Shown one piece after another: positions 30,552 to 39,389 of a DNA stretch of 64,000 bases. The stretch is from JBGLNJ01 sp041300525 (GTDB lineage Bacteria; Chloroflexota; Anaerolineae; Fen-1058), in assembly GCA_041300525.1 (NCBI GenBank), contig JBGLNJ010000001.1, positions 558,001-622,000 of the forward strand, in the 5' to 3' direction. The stretch's first letter is position 1. Each line of letters opens with the position of its first letter. The position numbers were made by a program, and so were the translations under genes. The notes below the pieces were generated by a model, which saw nothing but the letters and a program-made list of their open reading frames with translations, made no database searches and was not told the DNA's origin.

Positions 30552-32288
30552 ATGAATTCGGTGTTAGCACTCGTTATCGGCGCGGTTGTGATCGTCTTGG
30601 GGTACGGGTTCTACGCCAAGACCATCAACGCCCAAGTCATTCAGCCCGACGACAAGAAGGCGACGCCGGCCAAGATGTACATGGATGGCGTGGACTTTAC
30701 GCCGGCCAATCGCAATGTCTTGTTCGGCTATCAGTTCAAATCCATCGCGGCGCTGGGACCGATCCTTGGGCCAATTGTGGCGGTCCAATGGGGCTGGCTA
30801 CCGGCCTTGCTGTGGATCATTTTGGGCACCTTTTTCATCGGATGGGTGCAAGACTATGCCAGCATCATCATGGGCGTCCGTGAGGAAGGGCAAAGCTTTG
30901 GCGCCCTGAGCTATCGGCTCGTCTCCCCCCGTTCCCGGACGATCCTCATCACCTTCATCTACTTTTACCTGCTGCTGATCATGGGCGCATTTGGCGTCCA
31001 GGTCGGCTTTAGCCTGTTCACCAATCCAGCGGTGCCGTTGGGGGTCATCATCGTGATCCTGGTCGGCATCCTGGCGGGTCAGATGACCTACAAGTGGCGG
31101 CAGGACATTATCCTCACCTCCGTCATCACGGTCGTGCTTTCGTTCGTGGGCATCTGGGTGGGGACCCAGCCCTTTGCGAAAGACATTTTCACCGCGCTGT
31201 TTGGCGGCGCCAAGAGCCCGCTTCTGTTCCTGCAGGTGACGCAGGCCAAGTTTGTCGGCAGTTTGCTGGTCATCGTCATCTGCTACTTTGGGGCCGTGTT
31301 GCCCATCTGGCGCTGGGCGCAGCCGATCAACTATGTGGCCTTCTGGATCGTGACGCTGGGCATCCTGGGCGGTTTGATCGGCATCCTGATCTGGCATCCG
31401 GGCATGGGCGATTTTCCGGCCTACACCAAATTCACCATTGGAATTGGCCCCCTGTGGCCGATGCTGTTCGTGACCATCGCCTGCGGCGCGATCTCGGGCT
31501 GGCACAGCCTGGTCTCCTCTTCCGGCACTGCTCGTCAACTTGAAAAAGAGTCCGACGCGCTGTACGTGGGTGGCGGCGCCATGTTCATGGAAATGTTCTT
31601 CGCCATCGTGGCTTTCCTGACGGCGACCACCGCTTTCGGCAGCTTCAAGGGGTACACGGATGCCGGCGGTGGGGCGGCGGCAGCCAAAGTCTTTTCGACC
31701 GGCTTGGCTGCCTTTATGAACCAGTGGGGACTGGATAGAATGCTGGGCGAAGGCTTTGGCGTGGCCTACGGCTCAGTCTTCCTCACTCTGATGGCCTTGA
31801 CGATCATGTACCTGGTGGTGCGCTTTATGCGCGTCGCCAGCGCCGAAGCGTTAGGCGAGCGGTTCCCGGTTATCAAGAACGTCCATGTCGGCACCGTCAT
31901 TGCCCTGGCGCTCACCCTGGTCCTGATCTGGCTGGTGCCCTTCCTGCAAATCTGGGCGGTCTTTGGCGCAGCCAATCAGTTGATGGCCTCGCTGGCGCTG
32001 CTTTTGGTGACGTTGTGGTTGATGTCCAAGGGAAAGCCGTACCAGTGGACGTTCATACCCTTCATCTTCATGTTCGTCACCACCATCGGAGCGCTGATTT
32101 ACAAAGCTTACGAGGCGTTCTTCCTCAACCTGCCCGTCGCCAAAACAGGCGAAGCCGTGGCGGCCAACGTGATCATCGGCGCCGTGTGCCTGGTCCTGGT
32201 CGTTGCGGCGTTTTTCCTGGCCTGGGATGCGCTCAAGGCCTTCCAGCGCTATCGCGCCGAAATGGCCCAGTCGCCGGCCAAGGCCTAG
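30552..32288 (+). CDS. cstA: Carbon starvation protein CstA family (peptide/pyruvate-type transporter)
   Basis: The 578-residue membrane protein has about 16 helices and CstA signatures: GPILGPIVAVQWGWLPALLW, the conserved SGWHSLVSSSGTARQLEKE, and GEGFGVAYGSVFLTLMAL. CstA proteins import peptides or pyruvate under carbon limitation. It is of the shorter form compared with the E. coli protein (about 700 residues). The ATG follows AAGAAGGAGCAGAGCA. Downstream is a perfect inverted repeat, so it probably ends its own transcript. Confidence 0.9.
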   Translation: MNSVLALVIGAVVIVLGYGFYAKTINAQVIQPDDKKATPAKMYMDGVDFTPANRNVLFGYQFKSIAALGPILGPIVAVQWGWLPALLWIILGTFFIGWVQDYASIIMGVREEGQSFGALSYRLVSPRSRTILITFIYFYLLLIMGAFGVQVGFSLFTNPAVPLGVIIVILVGILAGQMTYKWRQDIILTSVITVVLSFVGIWVGTQPFAKDIFTALFGGAKSPLLFLQVTQAKFVGSLLVIVICYFGAVLPIWRWAQPINYVAFWIVTLGILGGLIGILIWHPGMGDFPAYTKFTIGIGPLWPMLFVTIACGAISGWHSLVSSSGTARQLEKESDALYVGGGAMFMEMFFAIVAFLTATTAFGSFKGYTDAGGGAAAAKVFSTGLAAFMNQWGLDRMLGEGFGVAYGSVFLTLMALTIMYLVVRFMRVASAEALGERFPVIKNVHVGTVIALALTLVLIWLVPFLQIWAVFGAANQLMASLALLLVTLWLMSKGKPYQWTFIPFIFMFVTTIGALIYKAYEAFFLNLPVAKTGEAVAANVIIGAVCLVLVVAAFFLAWDALKAFQRYRAEMAQSPAKA

Positions 32289-32293
32289 TTTTT

Positions 32294-32352
32294 GACAAGG
32301 TGACACAGAGACAAGGTGATGCACGTTCACCTTGTCTCCCTCTCACCTTGTC
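32294..32352 (+). repeat. Duplicated inverted repeat after cstA
   Basis: GACAAGGTGA occurs at 32294-32303 and 32310-32319, and its complement TCACCTTGTC at 32327-32336 and 32343-32352. The four units can fold as one nested hairpin. It may act as a transcription barrier, but no T-run follows, so it is better called a repeat. Confidence 0.8.
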
Positions 32353-32392
32353 ACCGCGTCATGCTGTTAAAAGGCAACCGGGGGACAGCATA

Positions 32393-32767
32393 ATGCAGCC
32401 CGTTCAAGTTGAAGTGATCGCGCCTTTACCCGAAGGCTGGGGCATCTGCCTGTCGTGCGAGATGCTGATGGCGCGCGCCAACCTGGACAAGGCGCCCGCC
32501 GAGCGCGGACTGGATGAATATCCCCCCGAATGGCAAGAGGATTTCCACCGCCTGTCTGAATTGATCTTTGACCTGGCGGCGCGCTACGGCAACAGCATCT
32601 TGATCCGCATCTGGGACCCGCGCTCGCTGCAAGGGATGATCCGATCCATCCGCTACGGCGTGCGGCGCTACCCGACTTTTGTGGTGGCCGGGCACAAGAT
32701 GAGTGGCTGGGACACGGCCGGCCTGGAGCGAACCCTTGCAAAGGCGCTAGGCTACTCGCAAGGGTGA
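32393..32767 (+). CDS. Thioredoxin-fold-like small protein of the ArsA-pair locus
   Basis: ATG 32393 encodes 124 residues. The start VEVIAPLPEGWGICLSCEMLM and the end RRYPTFVVAGHKMSGWD recall thioredoxin/glutaredoxin-like folds (a beta strand with Cys residues, then cis-Pro and a glycine-rich turn), although the Cys pair is C-L-S-C rather than the classical C-P-x-C. It may handle thiols or a metal. It is 13 bases upstream of the first small paralogue and five genes of the locus follow in the same direction. Function is inferred from context. Confidence 0.6.
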   Translation: MQPVQVEVIAPLPEGWGICLSCEMLMARANLDKAPAERGLDEYPPEWQEDFHRLSELIFDLAARYGNSILIRIWDPRSLQGMIRSIRYGVRRYPTFVVAGHKMSGWDTAGLERTLAKALGYSQG

Positions 32768-32779
32768 GAGAGATCCGCC

Positions 32780-33082
32780 ATGACCCAACCGGATCAGATC
32801 ACTCTATGGAAACATCGAGCGCGGCAAGCCGCCCGCGCACTGGGCGACATGCTCTATGGCGCGACCGTCTACGAGATGGTGCGTGACCTGAACAAGGAGC
32901 GCGGGAACCTCGAGCGCATGTTCGTGCTGATTGTCTTCGGCGACCTGCTCGGCGTGCCGGTGTTGCCGCCCTACTATACGCTGCGCCTGTTGCCCTACGT
33001 GATGCCCAACATCACCGGCTGGCGGCGCAGCATGTTGCGTGAGCGAGACCTTACGGATCTGTGCGATCAGGAAATCACGTAA
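32780..33082 (+). CDS. Small protein A of the ArsA-pair locus
   Basis: The 100-residue protein consists of a charged N-terminus and a hydrophobic central stretch (ERMFVLIVFGDLLGVPVLPPYYTLRLLPYV), then a basic tail. It is paralogous to the product at 33159: GDLLG.P.LPPYY.LRLLPYV, R.MLRE.DLTD. The pattern suggests a monotopic or amphipathic membrane protein. I do not recognise a named family. Its place just before two ArsA/Get3 ATPases suggests it is a client or receptor. Confidence 0.7.
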   Translation: MTQPDQITLWKHRARQAARALGDMLYGATVYEMVRDLNKERGNLERMFVLIVFGDLLGVPVLPPYYTLRLLPYVMPNITGWRRSMLRERDLTDLCDQEIT

Positions 33083-33158
33083 TGCGCGCTTCGCGTGCGT
33101 AACGGAACACGCAATACGGAATACGCAGTACGCAATAAGAATTTGAAAGGAGCACTGT

Positions 33159-33428
33159 ATGCCAGACGAAGAAAAGAAGCCCGGTTTTATGGATGGATTC
33201 AAGAGCGTTCTGTACGGCATGGCCGGTCACGACATGGCGCGGTATGCGCTCAAGACACGCGGCAGCATGGAGCACTTGTTCATCCTGATTACGATGGGCG
33301 ACCTGCTGGGCATCCCCATCCTGCCGCCCTATTACAGTTTGCGGCTGCTGCCTTACGTGGTGCCGCAGATTTCCACCTGGAAGCGGCGCATGTTGCGCGA
33401 AAAAGACCTGACGGATGCATTAGCTTAG
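33159..33428 (+). CDS. Small protein B, paralogue of A
   Basis: The 89-residue product shares the hydrophobic core EHLFILITMGDLLGIPILPPY and the ending RRMLREKDLTDALA with the gene at 32780. The ATG follows AAAGGAGCACTGT, a good site. Two diverged copies next to two diverged ATPases suggest each may pair with one ATPase, or that they form a heterodimer. The spacers on both sides (33083-33158, 33429-33562) are low-complexity direct repeats. Confidence 0.7.
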   Translation: MPDEEKKPGFMDGFKSVLYGMAGHDMARYALKTRGSMEHLFILITMGDLLGIPILPPYYSLRLLPYVVPQISTWKRRMLREKDLTDALA

Positions 33429-33562
33429 TTCGATAGTTTTCTAGTTCGATGGTTATTTAGTTAAGCAGTAGCAGGCACGACGGTTTCACCGCGTGACTCG
33501 ACGACTATTCAACTATCTCACTATCGAACTATCTGACTATCTCACTAACATCGGAGAACATC

Positions 33563-34564
33563 ATGTCCCTTCGAGAAATATTCGAACAAAACCCCGACCG
33601 ACGTTACATCATGTTTGGCGGCAAGGGCGGCCTGGGCAAGACGACTTTCAGCGCCGCCACCGCCTATTGGCTGGCCAAGCAAGGCAAAAAAGTGCTCGTC
33701 TTTTCCGTAGACCCGCAGGCCAGCCTTTCGGACATTTTCAAGCGCGACATCTTTGGCAAGGGACCAGTCGAGATCATGCCGAACCTGTTCGCTCAAGAAA
33801 TTGACGCAGACCAGCGCATCAAGGCCTACCAGGACGAGATCCGCAAGAAAATCATGGACATGTATGGGCTGCCCGAGGTGCCGGAAGAGATCGAAAACTA
33901 TATCCAGGCCGCCGCAGCCGAACCGGCCATGGAAGAAAGCGCCATCTTTGACGAGGTAGTGGACATTGTCGTCAGCGGGAACTATGACTATTACATCTAT
34001 GACCTGGTTCCGCTGGGCCACGCGCTGTACTATTTGAGCATGGCTTCAGTATACGATCAGTGGATTGACAAGATCACTGCGCTGCGCTCCGAGATGGCCG
34101 AGTACCAACAGGTGGCGGCGGTGATGCAGCGCAACAAAGAGAGCGAAGAGGACCAAATCCTCAGCGAGCTCCAGAATATAAAGTACCGCATCAATACCTC
34201 GTCCAGCATCCTGACGGACAAGCTCAAGACGGCCTTTTATTTCGTCGTCACTCCGGAAGAAATGATCATCGTGGACACGCAAAAGGCGGCTGGCCTGTTC
34301 GCCAAGTTTGACGTGCCGCTGGCGGGCTATATCGTCAACCGTGTCATCCCGCCCGAGTTGGCCAGTCAAGACATCCCCGAGTATCTGCGCAACCGGCTCG
34401 AGATGCAAAAAGTCTACTTGGACAAAATTGACCAGGTGTTTGGCAAGGACGTGCGGACGCGCGTCCCCGAGTTCGAGCGCGACATCACCGGCCTGCCGAT
34501 GATCGAGAAGGTGGCGAATTCTTTGTTTGCTGGCCCTGGTGAAGTCAGGGGAGGTGAAGCGTGA
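33563..34564 (+). CDS. ArsA/Get3-family ATPase, first of a pair
   Basis: The 333-residue protein has the deviant Walker A GGKGGLGKTT (residues 19-28) of the ArsA/Get3 branch. Switch I reads VDPQASLSDIF and keeps the catalytic Asp (D50), though the usual His is lost. Switch II is degenerate: YDLVPLGHALYYL instead of D-T-A-P-T-G-H. The family moves tail-anchored proteins or drives the ArsB arsenite pump; no ArsB, and no obvious metal-binding Cys triad, is seen. GTGA overlap couples it to the second ATPase. A heterodimer is likely. Confidence 0.85.
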   Translation: MSLREIFEQNPDRRYIMFGGKGGLGKTTFSAATAYWLAKQGKKVLVFSVDPQASLSDIFKRDIFGKGPVEIMPNLFAQEIDADQRIKAYQDEIRKKIMDMYGLPEVPEEIENYIQAAAAEPAMEESAIFDEVVDIVVSGNYDYYIYDLVPLGHALYYLSMASVYDQWIDKITALRSEMAEYQQVAAVMQRNKESEEDQILSELQNIKYRINTSSSILTDKLKTAFYFVVTPEEMIIVDTQKAAGLFAKFDVPLAGYIVNRVIPPELASQDIPEYLRNRLEMQKVYLDKIDQVFGKDVRTRVPEFERDITGLPMIEKVANSLFAGPGEVRGGEA

Positions 34565-35538
34565 TTGACAAGACGATGAGACAATACCTGGCCGAAAACT
34601 CGCGCCTCAAGTACGTCTTTTTCGGCGGCAAGGGCGGCGTGGGCAAGACGGTGCTGGCCGGCACGGCGGCGCTGTGGACGGCCGGCCAGGGCAAAAAGAC
34701 GCTGCTGGCTTCCACCAACCCGGTTCACTCTCTTTCGAGCATGTTGAGCCAGAACGTGTTCGGCAAGCCCACGCCGGTCGAGGGCGTGCCCAACTTGACG
34801 GCGTACGAGATTGACACGCACGACACCATCGAAAAGTCCAAAAAGGAAATCCGCGAGAAAATCGAGTGGTTCCTAAAGTACGCCGAGATCAAGACCAAGG
34901 CCGAGGAGTTTGTCGAATCGGCTACCATGAACCCGGCCTTTGAAGAATCGGCCATGTTCGAGAACATGATTGATCTGATGTTCGAGGACAAGTACGAGGC
35001 CTATGTGTTTGATACTGCGCCCACGGCCAACGCCCGCAGGCTTTTGGGCATGTCCAGCGTGTACTCGATGTGGGTCAACAAGATGGTGCAGAGCCGCGAG
35101 GAGGCCTCGTCGCTCAAGGATTTGCTGTCGTACAGCAAGAAGAAGAAAGAAAAGGACCCGTTGATGGATTACCTGCTCAGGCTGCGCGAGCGGATGGCGC
35201 GGGCCAAGACGCTGTTGACCGACGACCAGCTCACGTCGTTCTTCTTCGTGGCGCTGCCCGAGGCGCTGCCCATCGCCGTCATCACGCGCTTTATCAACTG
35301 GTTCCACGAGTTCGGCATCCCGGTGGGCGGGGTGATCGTGAATATGGTGATAGACAAATCCAGCGTCAAGCCCGAATCGCCCGACTTTGTCAAGAACCGT
35401 GTGGCGATGCAGGACGAGCACATGGAGACGATCTGGAAGGAATTTGACGGCCAGGTGCGCGCGATCCTGCCGTTGTACGAGACTGAGATTCGGGGCGTGC
35501 CGATGCTCAAACGTGTGGCCGGTCAGTTGTTCGTCTGA
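34561..35538 (+). CDS. ArsA/Get3-family ATPase, second of a pair with Asp-to-Asn in Switch I
   Basis: The 325-residue protein has Walker A GGKGGVGKT (residues 22-30) and a good Switch II (FDTAPTANARRLL). In Switch I the usual STDPAH is STNPVHSLSS, so the catalytic Asp is Asn (N53). Such a subunit should bind but not readily hydrolyse ATP by itself. The first ATPase has the opposite pattern, so the two look complementary. It starts with GTG at 34561, overlapping the previous stop. Homology to Get3 is clear; client and function are not. Confidence 0.85.
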   Translation: MIDKTMRQYLAENSRLKYVFFGGKGGVGKTVLAGTAALWTAGQGKKTLLASTNPVHSLSSMLSQNVFGKPTPVEGVPNLTAYEIDTHDTIEKSKKEIREKIEWFLKYAEIKTKAEEFVESATMNPAFEESAMFENMIDLMFEDKYEAYVFDTAPTANARRLLGMSSVYSMWVNKMVQSREEASSLKDLLSYSKKKKEKDPLMDYLLRLRERMARAKTLLTDDQLTSFFFVALPEALPIAVITRFINWFHEFGIPVGGVIVNMVIDKSSVKPESPDFVKNRVAMQDEHMETIWKEFDGQVRAILPLYETEIRGVPMLKRVAGQLFV

Positions 35539-35660
35539 GCAAGGCGGCCAAAAAGTCGGCATAACAACACGGCCCTCGGCTTCCGCAAGATGCCGGGGGT
35601 CGTGATTCATTATCGCCACAACACACTTTGCGCAGGAACTCTTGCTGAGGCGCAACCTGG

Positions 35661-35885
35661 CTATCGCTCGTTTCCCCGCTTGAAATTGCCCGTTGCCTTC
35701 GCCATCGCCAACTGCGCCTGTTGACCGTCCAGGTCGGTGATCTTGCTAATAAACTTTTGTGCCGCTGAATTCTTTAGGATCGTGACCTGCTTGCCGTGCC
35801 AGCAGATAAACACCTTGCCATCCTTGCTCACCCGATAAGAAAACACTGGCTCATCCAATTCGCTGCGTTTATCTATGGCATCCAC
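35661..35885 (-). CDS. Conserved-looking 74-residue hypothetical protein
   Basis: The protein is small and hydrophilic, with a beta-rich N-terminal half (VFSYRVSKDGKVFICWHGKQVTIL) and a helical C-terminus ending in basic residues. It has no membrane segment or known motif. The start is GTG 35885. A short hairpin-prone, gene-free stretch separates it from the ATPase pair. I do not recognise the family, but codon use looks like a real gene. Confidence 0.6.
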   Translation of the reverse strand: MDAIDKRSELDEPVFSYRVSKDGKVFICWHGKQVTILKNSAAQKFISKITDLDGQQAQLAMAKATGNFKRGNER

Positions 35886-35958
35886 TTACTCGTAACCTCT
35901 CGTCCGCGACTTGCGTGCCAGGCGTGTGGGGTGATGACGGCCCTGCTACTGCTGCGGC

Positions 35959-38283
35959 TCACAATCGCCGTTCCATCTCTCGCACTTCGGCCAGGTAGGC
36001 CTGAGCGCCGAGTTTCTCAAAGGTTTCGACCGCTTGTGACAGGTAAGCTCGGGCCTCGTCCGTCGAATGGGTTTCCATCGCCAGGTGAGCCAGGGACAGT
36101 TTGGTTTTGGCGACATCAAACTCGCTGCGCAAATTGCCGAGGATTTGCAGACTTTGACGCAAGGCGGCCCCGGCCTCCTCTGGCTCGCCGCGCGCCAGAT
36201 GAACCTGACCCAACAGGCGACGCGACAAGCCTTCCTCCAGCGGGCTGCCTTGCTCAACCGCCAGTTCAATTGAGCGCCGCGCATGCTCTAGCGCCTGGTC
36301 CAACTCGCCGGTTCTCAGATAAAACTCTCCCCAGCAACACTCCAATTCCGGCGGATATTCCTGGGGCCCCATCTCGGCCAAAAGGGACTGGCTACGACTT
36401 GCACACGCGCGCGCCTCGGAGTGGTTCCCTCGACGGTGTTGTAACTGGGCCAAGTCACCCAGCGTGGCGGCTTCGTGCAAAGGCTCGCCGATCTGCTCCC
36501 AGATGGAACGACTCTGCTCAAAAAAGCTGGCCGCTTCCGCCCACTCGCTGCGCTCAAAGTAGGTTTGCCCCAGACTACGAGCGCTGACGCCCTGGCCGTA
36601 AATATCGCCGATCTCACGTCTCATGGTCAGGCTCTCGTGGTATGCTTCGCCGGCCTGAACCCAATCCCCCAGACCGTAAAAGACGTTGCCCAGATTGTTG
36701 TAAGCATTCGATTGACCGGCGAGGTCGCCAATCTCCTGATAGACCCGCACGCTCTCGCGGCAAAACTGCGCGGCCTGGCCCAGATCACCCCGTCGCAGAT
36801 AGATATCGCCCAGAAGATAATCCGCGCGCCCGATGATTTGCCGACCTTCAGGCGCACTGATTTTCGAGGCGATGTCCACACTCTTTTGGCATCGCTCAAT
36901 CGCCTCGTCATATCTGCTCTGGCGCTGGCACACGCGTGCTTCAAGGAAATAGGTCTGTGCCAGTTCAAGCGTTGGCTCGTTTTTGTCGAGATACCCCAAT
37001 CCCTTTTCCAGCCATTCAAAGGCGCGGTCATATTCGCCGCGTTGCTCATAGATGTCGGCTATTTGGAGATATAGGTTGACCAGCTTGCGAGCCTGATCAG
37101 CCGGTGGCGCTTCGACTTCCAATAACACTCGGGCCGAAGCATAGTTGGACAGTGCCTCGTCATACTGGCCCATGAGGGCCAGCACCACCGCCAGAGATTC
37201 GTGGACCGACAGCCAAAGCGATTGAAACTCGATTGCCTTTGTCGGGCCTAGTCGCCCAAAAATATCCAAAGCCCGATTGTACCACAGGCGCGCGACCGGG
37301 TTGGCGCGGGTGGCTGCCGCATGGCAAGCCGCCTGAAAGCTGTAGCCGAGGGCTTTTTCCAATTCTTCGGCTTCGCTAAAGTGATAGGCGAGTTCCCCGG
37401 CCATGCGCTCCGGCGCGGCCCCGGCGCGTCGTTCCAAGGCTTCGCCTGCCTGGCGATGGAGAAGGCGGCGCCACCGCCCCATGTCGACGTAGAGGACATC
37501 CTGGATTTCAGAGTGGCTGAAGCGGAGCATGGAATCGCCATGCACTTCTTGCACCAGTTCTCGCTCTAGGGCCATATCCAGGTGCTCCAGCGCCTCCCAC
37601 TGGGACAGGCCGCTCATCGCCTGCAAATTGTCCAGCCTGAAAGCTAGCCCCCATACCGAGGCCTGGCGTAGCAAGGTCTGCGTGTCTGGGCCGAGGCGAC
37701 GAATGCGTCGCCAGACGGCGTCGCGCACATTTTGGGGTAAGCGCACCTCTTCCAACGTTGGGAAATGCCACTGTCCCTCTTGCAGGGTGATGAGGCCATC
37801 ATCCGCCAACCCCTTGGCAACTTGTTCCACGTAAAAGGGATTGCCTCCCGTATGTTGATAGATCTTGTCGGTCAAGGCCTCGGGCACGGGTTGCTGCCAG
37901 ATGTCAGCCAAAACCTGGCTCACGCACTCTGGGTCCAGGCGGTCCAAGGGAAAATGGCGATAGGTCGGATGCCGGCTCAAATCACGGACGGCTTCCAATA
38001 AAGGATGGCCCGGCTCCAATTCCATGTCGCGGTAGGTCCCGATCACCAGAAGCGCCATCGAGGGCAAACACCGGCCCAGGTAACGCAGCAATTCCAAGCT
38101 GCTCGGGTCTGCCCATTGCAAGTCGTCCAAGATGAGCAGCCAGGGCCGTTCCTGAGTGGCCTGCTTGACGAATTGAGTCAGGCTGTTCATCAGGCGCAAC
38201 TGCTCCTGCTTCGGCTCCAGGGGTGGGGGGGCGCCCCGCATAATCGTCATGACGTTCAGGGAGGTCACGGCAAAATCTGTCAC
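35959..38283 (-). CDS. Truncated STAND/AAA-type ATPase with TPR domain, fused at the 5' end to a transposase remnant
   Basis: From about residue 18 the protein reads as the C-terminal three quarters of a large ATPase-TPR regulator: Walker B LLILDDLQWADPSS, sensor HTGGNPFYVEQV, then an all-helical region with many TPR units (YLQIADIYEQRGEYDRAFEW, NAYNNLGNVFYGLGDWVQAG). The Walker A domain and any N-terminal kinase or DNA-binding domain are missing. The first 17 residues (TDFAVTSLNVMTIMRG) instead belong to an ISNCY-type transposase. The junction is near 38232 in a G-run. Function is probably lost or reduced to TPR binding. Confidence 0.8.
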   Translation of the reverse strand: MTDFAVTSLNVMTIMRGAPPPLEPKQEQLRLMNSLTQFVKQATQERPWLLILDDLQWADPSSLELLRYLGRCLPSMALLVIGTYRDMELEPGHPLLEAVRDLSRHPTYRHFPLDRLDPECVSQVLADIWQQPVPEALTDKIYQHTGGNPFYVEQVAKGLADDGLITLQEGQWHFPTLEEVRLPQNVRDAVWRRIRRLGPDTQTLLRQASVWGLAFRLDNLQAMSGLSQWEALEHLDMALERELVQEVHGDSMLRFSHSEIQDVLYVDMGRWRRLLHRQAGEALERRAGAAPERMAGELAYHFSEAEELEKALGYSFQAACHAAATRANPVARLWYNRALDIFGRLGPTKAIEFQSLWLSVHESLAVVLALMGQYDEALSNYASARVLLEVEAPPADQARKLVNLYLQIADIYEQRGEYDRAFEWLEKGLGYLDKNEPTLELAQTYFLEARVCQRQSRYDEAIERCQKSVDIASKISAPEGRQIIGRADYLLGDIYLRRGDLGQAAQFCRESVRVYQEIGDLAGQSNAYNNLGNVFYGLGDWVQAGEAYHESLTMRREIGDIYGQGVSARSLGQTYFERSEWAEAASFFEQSRSIWEQIGEPLHEAATLGDLAQLQHRRGNHSEARACASRSQSLLAEMGPQEYPPELECCWGEFYLRTGELDQALEHARRSIELAVEQGSPLEEGLSRRLLGQVHLARGEPEEAGAALRQSLQILGNLRSEFDVAKTKLSLAHLAMETHSTDEARAYLSQAVETFEKLGAQAYLAEVREMERRL

Positions 38284-39120
38284 CCAACTGAAATGCTGTG
38301 TCTTGTCTGGACGGATTTCCCAATACTCGAAAGTTCACCCGCAGGTCGGGGCTGGATTGGTTCAAGGGCATGCCGTTGACGAACGAAAAGCGGTGCATGG
38401 TTTTGCCCTGGCGCACCTCATATTCGGTCGCCCGCCCCGCTTGGCGGACAAGGGCCACCTGCTCAAACAAATGGGCATGGTCGCTTTCCTTGACGCCCAG
38501 AATGTAATGATAGCCGTGCTTGAGCACCTCGCGGATGTGGGGAGCATTCGGACTCAAGGCATCCCTTCGGCTTCGCTCAGGGCAGGCCTCGGTGATCGTA
38601 AAAACCAGGTGCGGATAGTCGGCCTTCAAATGCTCCAGAAACCGCTTGGCGGCATTCCGTTCACAATCATTTTTGGCTTCCCCGTCGGCGCGCTGGATGG
38701 GCTCCGGTGCTAGAGGAAGCACCTGCCGCCGATCAGGGTGAATGATGACCCCGCCTAGCATCTGATGATAATAGGTGACTTTCCCTGTCTTGGCGTTGAC
38801 TTTCTGCTGGCACGCGGGACAATGCACTTTCTTCGAACTAAAGTAGCCCGTGCCATCCAACGAGACCAGATAGCTGCCCCCAGAAAAACATACCGGCGCA
38901 ATTCGCCCCTCGCCGCCAGCTCGCGATGGAGACGCTGATACACCCGGCGAAGATTGGCCAGTTCCACGTCGTCCAAGACGGTGCGCATTTGGGTATCGCA
39001 CGGCACTCGCCCAGTTTTGAAAATCGTGCTCAGATTATGGTCAGTTGACCGTCGCGCTTCAAATGCCAACAACGATGGATCTTTCAAGGAAAACATGGCA
39101 AAGCAATTGCGGCATTGTCT
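38228..39120 (-). mobile_element. Decayed ISNCY-type transposase remnant
   Basis: Three frames together spell one transposase: MFSLKDPSLLAFEARR (39096 down to about 38890), SLDGTGYFSSKKVHCPACQQ through HIREVLKHGYHYILGVKESD (about 38880-38345), and FEYWEIRPDKTQHFSW onward (38345-38235). The C-terminal part (the last catalytic region) is missing because the gene runs into the ATPase-TPR gene. A short repeat element is inserted within the frame (residues reading ACPERSRR). No terminal inverted repeats were found, so it cannot move on its own. Confidence 0.8.
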
Positions 39121-39389
39121 GCCCGCGGGTCTGGAACTCGTTCAAACCCACCCCGGACGAGGCCAAACAAAGCATCGGCTGATAGAGTGGGATGTGTGCC
39201 CATCGGCAAGCCTCCTCATTCTCACGAGTGCAACTCGAACGGCTGGCCCCAAGCATAGCCCCAATGTGTGCCGCAGTCAACCCCAAGTCAAAACGGGAAT
39301 TGCTGTGACGTCTGTCACCTGTTGCGTATGACAGAAGGGCCTGGCGCAGGACACGTGACTGCTGCGATGCAGGCGCAATTTGCGCCGTC

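Noticed and set aside
33429..33550. ACTATC repeats as a small CRISPR or origin
   Set aside because: Units are short and imperfect, there are no spacers, and no DnaA boxes or replication genes are near.
32780..35538. Arsenic resistance operon
   Set aside because: No ArsB, ArsC, ArsR or metal-binding Cys triad; only the ATPase family name points to arsenic.
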